A DNA stretch of 8,221 bases from Desulfobacter sp. (GTDB lineage Bacteria; Desulfobacterota; Desulfobacteria; Desulfobacterales; Desulfobacteraceae). The notes beneath the pieces were generated by a model that saw nothing but the letters and a program-made list of their open reading frames with translations, was not told where the DNA came from and did not search any database. The first letter of the stretch is position 1. Each line of letters begins with the position of its first letter. The stretch lies in the NCBI GenBank assembly GCA_030145005.1, contig JAQYWJ010000090.1, forward strand, positions 1 through 8,221. Direction: 5' to 3'. Below are positions 6,000 to 8,221 of the stretch, one piece after another. The translations under genes were made by a program, and so were the position numbers.

Positions 6000-7160
6000 T
6001 TGGCTTTAAGATCTTTCTATAAAATCATTCATACATCCAGTCGGACGGTCTGGGGTACCACGGAGGAAAGAATATTCCGAGAATCTTTGTGGATGACAGA
6101 AAAGGGACATCAAATCATCGTCATCGCCCCATCCGGCAGCCCACTTTTCATGCGGGCCAAAAAAATGGGAATCCAGGTTTATCCCTTATCTTTTAATCGT
6201 TTGGCCCATATAGGGGAATACAGCCGGCTCAAAAGAATTTTTGCCGCAGAAAAGCCTTTTGCCGTCAATTGTCACGGGCAGAACGATGCCAAGCTGGTTC
6301 TTAAGGCCGCCAGAAAAACAGGCGTAGACTGCCGGATAATCTCTCAACACGCAGGGAGCAGAATCAAAAAGGCATGGTTCACTAAAAGAAAATACAACCA
6401 ATACTGCCATTATACATTTACAGACAGCCCCAAGACCATCCCATTACTTCAAAAATTTTTCAAAATAAAAGATATACGCATTTTCTCTATTCCAGGAGGC
6501 ATCATTGAACCGGCGACACTCCCGCATAAAGCCGATGCCCAAAAAGAACTGTCCTTCAGATTCGGACTCCCGCCAGATACCCGGTTTGTCGGATTTACCG
6601 GACAGATGCCTTTAAGCTGGATGGGCGGTATGATCTTACAAACTTTTGAATCCATTAAAACCCAGTTGCCTCACCATATGGTGATTGCCTCTGATCAACC
6701 ACAAGCCTTTCCTTCAGATCTTAAGGAAGACCTGGCAAGGGCGACACAAGGCAGAATACATTTCCTTGATTTCGAAGAAAAGGTCTGGCCCTTATACAGG
6801 GCCTTGGACTGCATGGTATTCCTCCCTAAAAAAGATGAAGTATTCCGGGCTGCCGGTATTCCCCAACGCCTTTTAGAAATGATGTACGCTCAATGCCCGG
6901 TGATTGCACCTATACATTCCGGAGTAACGGATATCATAAATCACTCCCAAAACGATCTGCTATTTGATCATGATAGCCAAGAAAAACGTATTGGACAACT
7001 GGTATTGGAAACCATTTGTCAAAAATCCGAGACCCTGAAACGTGCCGCTGCTGCCGGCGAGTACATCAGACGGCACCATACTATTGATGCCATGGGACGG
7101 GATATCCTGCGCATCTACCGCCTTCATCAGATCAGGTTGGAAAAAGAACGCCACTTCTAA
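6000..7160 (+). CDS. GT4-like glycosyltransferase (GT-B fold)
   Basis: The 386-residue product has two Rossmann-like halves. The N half opens with FYKIIHTSSRTVWGTTEERIF (6-26), equivalent to the GGxE acceptor-side loop of GT4 enzymes but with GTTE, then GHQIIVIAP (36-44). The C half has FVGFTGQMPLSWMGG (196-210) and GIPQRLLEMMYAQCPVIAP (286-304), the usual nucleotide-sugar end. By eye, the donor-phosphate residues of this family are altered: Arg and Lys appear as Q202 and M208, and the first Glu of the EX7E motif is A285 (E293 kept). The start is TTG at 6000, with GCGAGG (5985-5990) 9 nt upstream; the next Met is residue 32, too late for the fold. No signal peptide or membrane helix is seen, so it is cytoplasmic. 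It probably builds an LPS or capsule glycan, given kdsB nearby; the sugar is unknown. Confidence 0.82.
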   Translation: MALRSFYKIIHTSSRTVWGTTEERIFRESLWMTEKGHQIIVIAPSGSPLFMRAKKMGIQVYPLSFNRLAHIGEYSRLKRIFAAEKPFAVNCHGQNDAKLVLKAARKTGVDCRIISQHAGSRIKKAWFTKRKYNQYCHYTFTDSPKTIPLLQKFFKIKDIRIFSIPGGIIEPATLPHKADAQKELSFRFGLPPDTRFVGFTGQMPLSWMGGMILQTFESIKTQLPHHMVIASDQPQAFPSDLKEDLARATQGRIHFLDFEEKVWPLYRALDCMVFLPKKDEVFRAAGIPQRLLEMMYAQCPVIAPIHSGVTDIINHSQNDLLFDHDSQEKRIGQLVLETICQKSETLKRAAAAGEYIRRHHTIDAMGRDILRIYRLHQIRLEKERHF

Positions 7161-7732
7161 TACGGTTCAAAGCCGAATACTTTAAAATCATCCTTATAAT
7201 AATCATACAACCGCTCTTTTGCGTCATCGCTTAAACTCATCTTTTCTGTTTTATTTGAAAAGGGAAGGGGTTTTGTCAGAGCAAGATCAAACTGCTTTAA
7301 AAATTCATTCAACGGCTCATCCAAACCTGTTTCTTGATAAATCAGGATATGTTTGGCCAGCAGATTATCCCTTGTGTAAGGGGCTGACCTGTACAACCAC
7401 TTTACCTGCGGATAGAAATGAATGGGATTTTTACATTTTTTTATAAATTCAAATATGTTTTTTCCCAAATCATCCATGGTTTTGTATTTTAAAAGATTTT
7501 TTTTCTCGTTTTTATCTGTCTTGCTTTTTTTTTTGCCGCCTTTTTTAATCCAGTTATACGCGCTGATGTATCGATCAAAAGGGTGCCTGACAAGGGCAAA
7601 AGAAGACTCATAGTCTTGAAGGCAAAATTTATTGGCCAGATCATTGTGTCTTATTTGGGCAATGGCGTCGGGCAGTGCATCACTGATGCTGCTACTGGCG
7701 GTTCGCGGAACTTTAAAAAATGCTATGGTCAT
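7157..7732 (-). CDS. Cytoplasmic carbohydrate sulfotransferase (PAPS-dependent, Sulfotransfer_2-like)
   Basis: The 191-residue product should move a sulfate group from PAPS to a hydroxyl, probably on a glycan. KVPRTASSSI (7-16) is the 5'-phosphosulfate loop and LVRHPFDRYISAY (47-59) the 3'-phosphate motif with its Arg and Ser. HFYPQVKWLY (105-114) matches the conserved His-Pro-Gln block of this family. There is no signal peptide or membrane anchor, unlike the Golgi enzymes of animals, so it would act in the cytoplasm. A lysine-rich insert (63-78) is encoded by A6, A10 and A8 runs (plus strand 7541-7546, 7525-7534, 7497-7504). The gene is visibly more AT-rich than selB or hemW, which may mean recent acquisition. 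It converges on the glycosyltransferase and the stop codons overlap. The start is an ATG with a weak purine-rich site. Confidence 0.85.
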   Translation of the reverse strand: MTIAFFKVPRTASSSISDALPDAIAQIRHNDLANKFCLQDYESSFALVRHPFDRYISAYNWIKKGGKKKSKTDKNEKKNLLKYKTMDDLGKNIFEFIKKCKNPIHFYPQVKWLYRSAPYTRDNLLAKHILIYQETGLDEPLNEFLKQFDLALTKPLPFSNKTEKMSLSDDAKERLYDYYKDDFKVFGFEPY

Positions 7733-7828
7733 TTTCGATATTCTTTTTCAATTCTGATATAAAAAAAATAAATTTTAAGTTGCGTCATTTATTTCTGCGT
7801 TATTCGTTTGGTTAAAAAATATGTAAAT

Positions 7829-7858
7829 ATAATTAGAATAAGCCTTTTGCTTTGTCAA
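7829..7858 (-). promoter_or_regulatory. Candidate promoter of the sulfotransferase gene
   Basis: On the minus strand there is a consensus -35 TTGACA (7853-7858), an 18-nt spacer and a moderate -10 AATTAT (7829-7834). This leaves an AT-rich leader of about 90 nt before the ATG at 7732. Confidence 0.42.
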
Positions 7859-7913
7859 TTGAAACAAAGATAGCCGTGTGATACTTATATTCTATATACC
7901 TTAAAGATAGTTA

Positions 7914-8024
7914 ATGACATTGGACGAGGTGTTACAAAAAATAGGCGGTGGATTTGGGTGCTCACCCCGGTCTTGCACAAATAAACTATTCTGTGATATT
8001 TATTTTGGGTTAAACAGTTGGTAG
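7914..8024 (+). CDS. Speculative 36-aa peptide with a double-glycine-like leader
   Basis: The ORF runs from an ATG to a TAG and reads MTLDEVLQKIGGG followed by a Cys-containing tail (Cys 16, 21 and 27, ending in Trp). The LDEVLQKIGG segment resembles the double-glycine leaders cut from bacteriocin-like peptides. However, the ribosome site is poor and no peptidase, transporter or modification gene is nearby, so this may be chance. Confidence 0.15.
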   Translation: MTLDEVLQKIGGGFGCSPRSCTNKLFCDIYFGLNSW

Positions 8025-8052
8025 TTAATATAAATAAGGAACAACTGCAAAT

Positions 8053-8221
8053 ATGAGCATTGCTGTAATACCATCTCGATTCGGCTCAAAACGCTTCAAT
8101 GGCAAACCCTTGGCGCCGATAGCAGGGAAGCCCATGATTCACAGGGTTTATGAGCAAGCTATTAAGGCAAAAAATATCGAGAGGGTAATCGTTGCAACTG
8201 ATGACGACCGCATACTCAAGT
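8053..8221 (+). CDS. kdsB: 3-deoxy-manno-octulosonate cytidylyltransferase, N-terminal part
   Basis: The first 56 residues of CMP-KDO synthetase, which joins KDO to CMP so that it can be added to lipid A in the LPS inner core; the gene runs off the window. The N-terminal nucleotide-binding signature is clear: AVIPSRFGSKRFNGKPLAPI (4-23), then AGKPMIHRVYEQA and VIVATDD (46-52). The Pro that usually stands in the (R/F)PGKPL motif is Asn here (FNGKPL), a position that varies in this family. The ATG start matches the family N-terminus; AAGGA is 12 nt upstream. A related sugar cytidylyltransferase cannot be fully excluded from 56 residues. It indicates a Gram-negative outer membrane with LPS. Confidence 0.88.
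   Translation, partial: MSIAVIPSRFGSKRFNGKPLAPIAGKPMIHRVYEQAIKAKNIERVIVATDDDRILK

Larger units (their letters stand above)
7733..8052. other. AT-rich intergenic region between sulfotransferase and kdsB
   Basis: This 320-bp stretch separates divergent genes. It carries the sulfotransferase promoter candidate, a 36-codon open frame (7914-8024) of doubtful reality, a GGCGGTGG octamer (7944-7951) and AAGGA (8036-8040) 12 nt before the kdsB ATG. I see no clear kdsB promoter: TTGGGT/TATAAA (8005-8034) would start transcription inside the ribosome site, and TTGCAC/TATTTA (7973-8002) is weak. Confidence 0.6.

Noticed and set aside
7956..7967. GGGTG/CACCC small palindrome as an operator or terminator
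   Set aside because: The loop would be only 2 nt, or the stem 4 bp, and no T-tract follows.
7953..7976. Sigma54-type promoter before kdsB
   Set aside because: No GG-N10-GC spacing is found around TTGC at 7973-7976.
1..8221. CRISPR array, integrase or full insertion sequence
   Set aside because: No regularly spaced direct repeats, transposase or integrase reading frames, or attachment-site duplication of the tRNA 3' end were seen.

Overview
The window reads like the chromosome of a Gram-negative, anaerobic, selenocysteine-using bacterium. The best guess is a sulfate reducer of the Desulfobacterota (Desulfobacteraceae-like). This rests on a full-length selB, a KDO-pathway gene (kdsB), a cytidylate-kinase-like/BON fusion, two stacked radical SAM genes and the general look of the proteins. 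The lineage is inference; no marker gene for taxonomy is present except a tRNA.

Layout. (1) 1-692: the 3' part of a cytidylate-kinase-like protein with a C-terminal BON domain, followed by a hairpin terminator shared with (2) a minus-strand tRNA-His(GTG) at 762-838, which has a plausible promoter with an A-tract UP element. (3) 839-1208 has no protein gene but carries a 124-bp imperfect palindrome (945-1068), a good sigma70-type promoter (1085-1113) and a foldable leader. (4) 1209-3315: a two-gene operon of a 58-residue, two-helix membrane protein and selB (GTG start). (5) 3323-3402: an 80-bp inverted repeat that separates selB from the convergent hemW and contains the hemW stop codon. (6) 3398-5753, minus strand: an unusual CX4CX2C radical SAM protein followed directly by hemW. 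(7) 5754-5906: a divergent promoter region. (8) 5907-7160, plus strand: a 30-codon small ORF and a GT4-like glycosyltransferase that starts at TTG straight after the small ORF's TGA, in the same frame. (9) 7157-7732, minus strand: a cytoplasmic PAPS-type sulfotransferase converging on the glycosyltransferase with overlapping stop codons. (10) 7733-8052: an AT-rich intergenic stretch with a candidate promoter and a speculative 36-codon ORF. (11) 8053 to the end: the start of kdsB.

Working together. The left half is housekeeping: translation (tRNA-His, SelB) and haem delivery (HemW with a second radical SAM enzyme). The right half looks like the edge of a surface-polysaccharide/LPS locus, where a glycosyltransferase, a sulfotransferase and CMP-KDO synthetase suggest a decorated, possibly sulfated, outer-membrane glycan. 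The sulfotransferase contains A8, A10 and A6 runs in its coding strand, so it could switch by slippage.

No wholly new multi-gene system is evident. The most unusual signals are the two intergenic inverted-repeat elements, the foldable leader before the selB operon, the in-frame TGA/TTG junction before a glycosyltransferase with degenerate donor-site residues, and the poly-A sulfotransferase.
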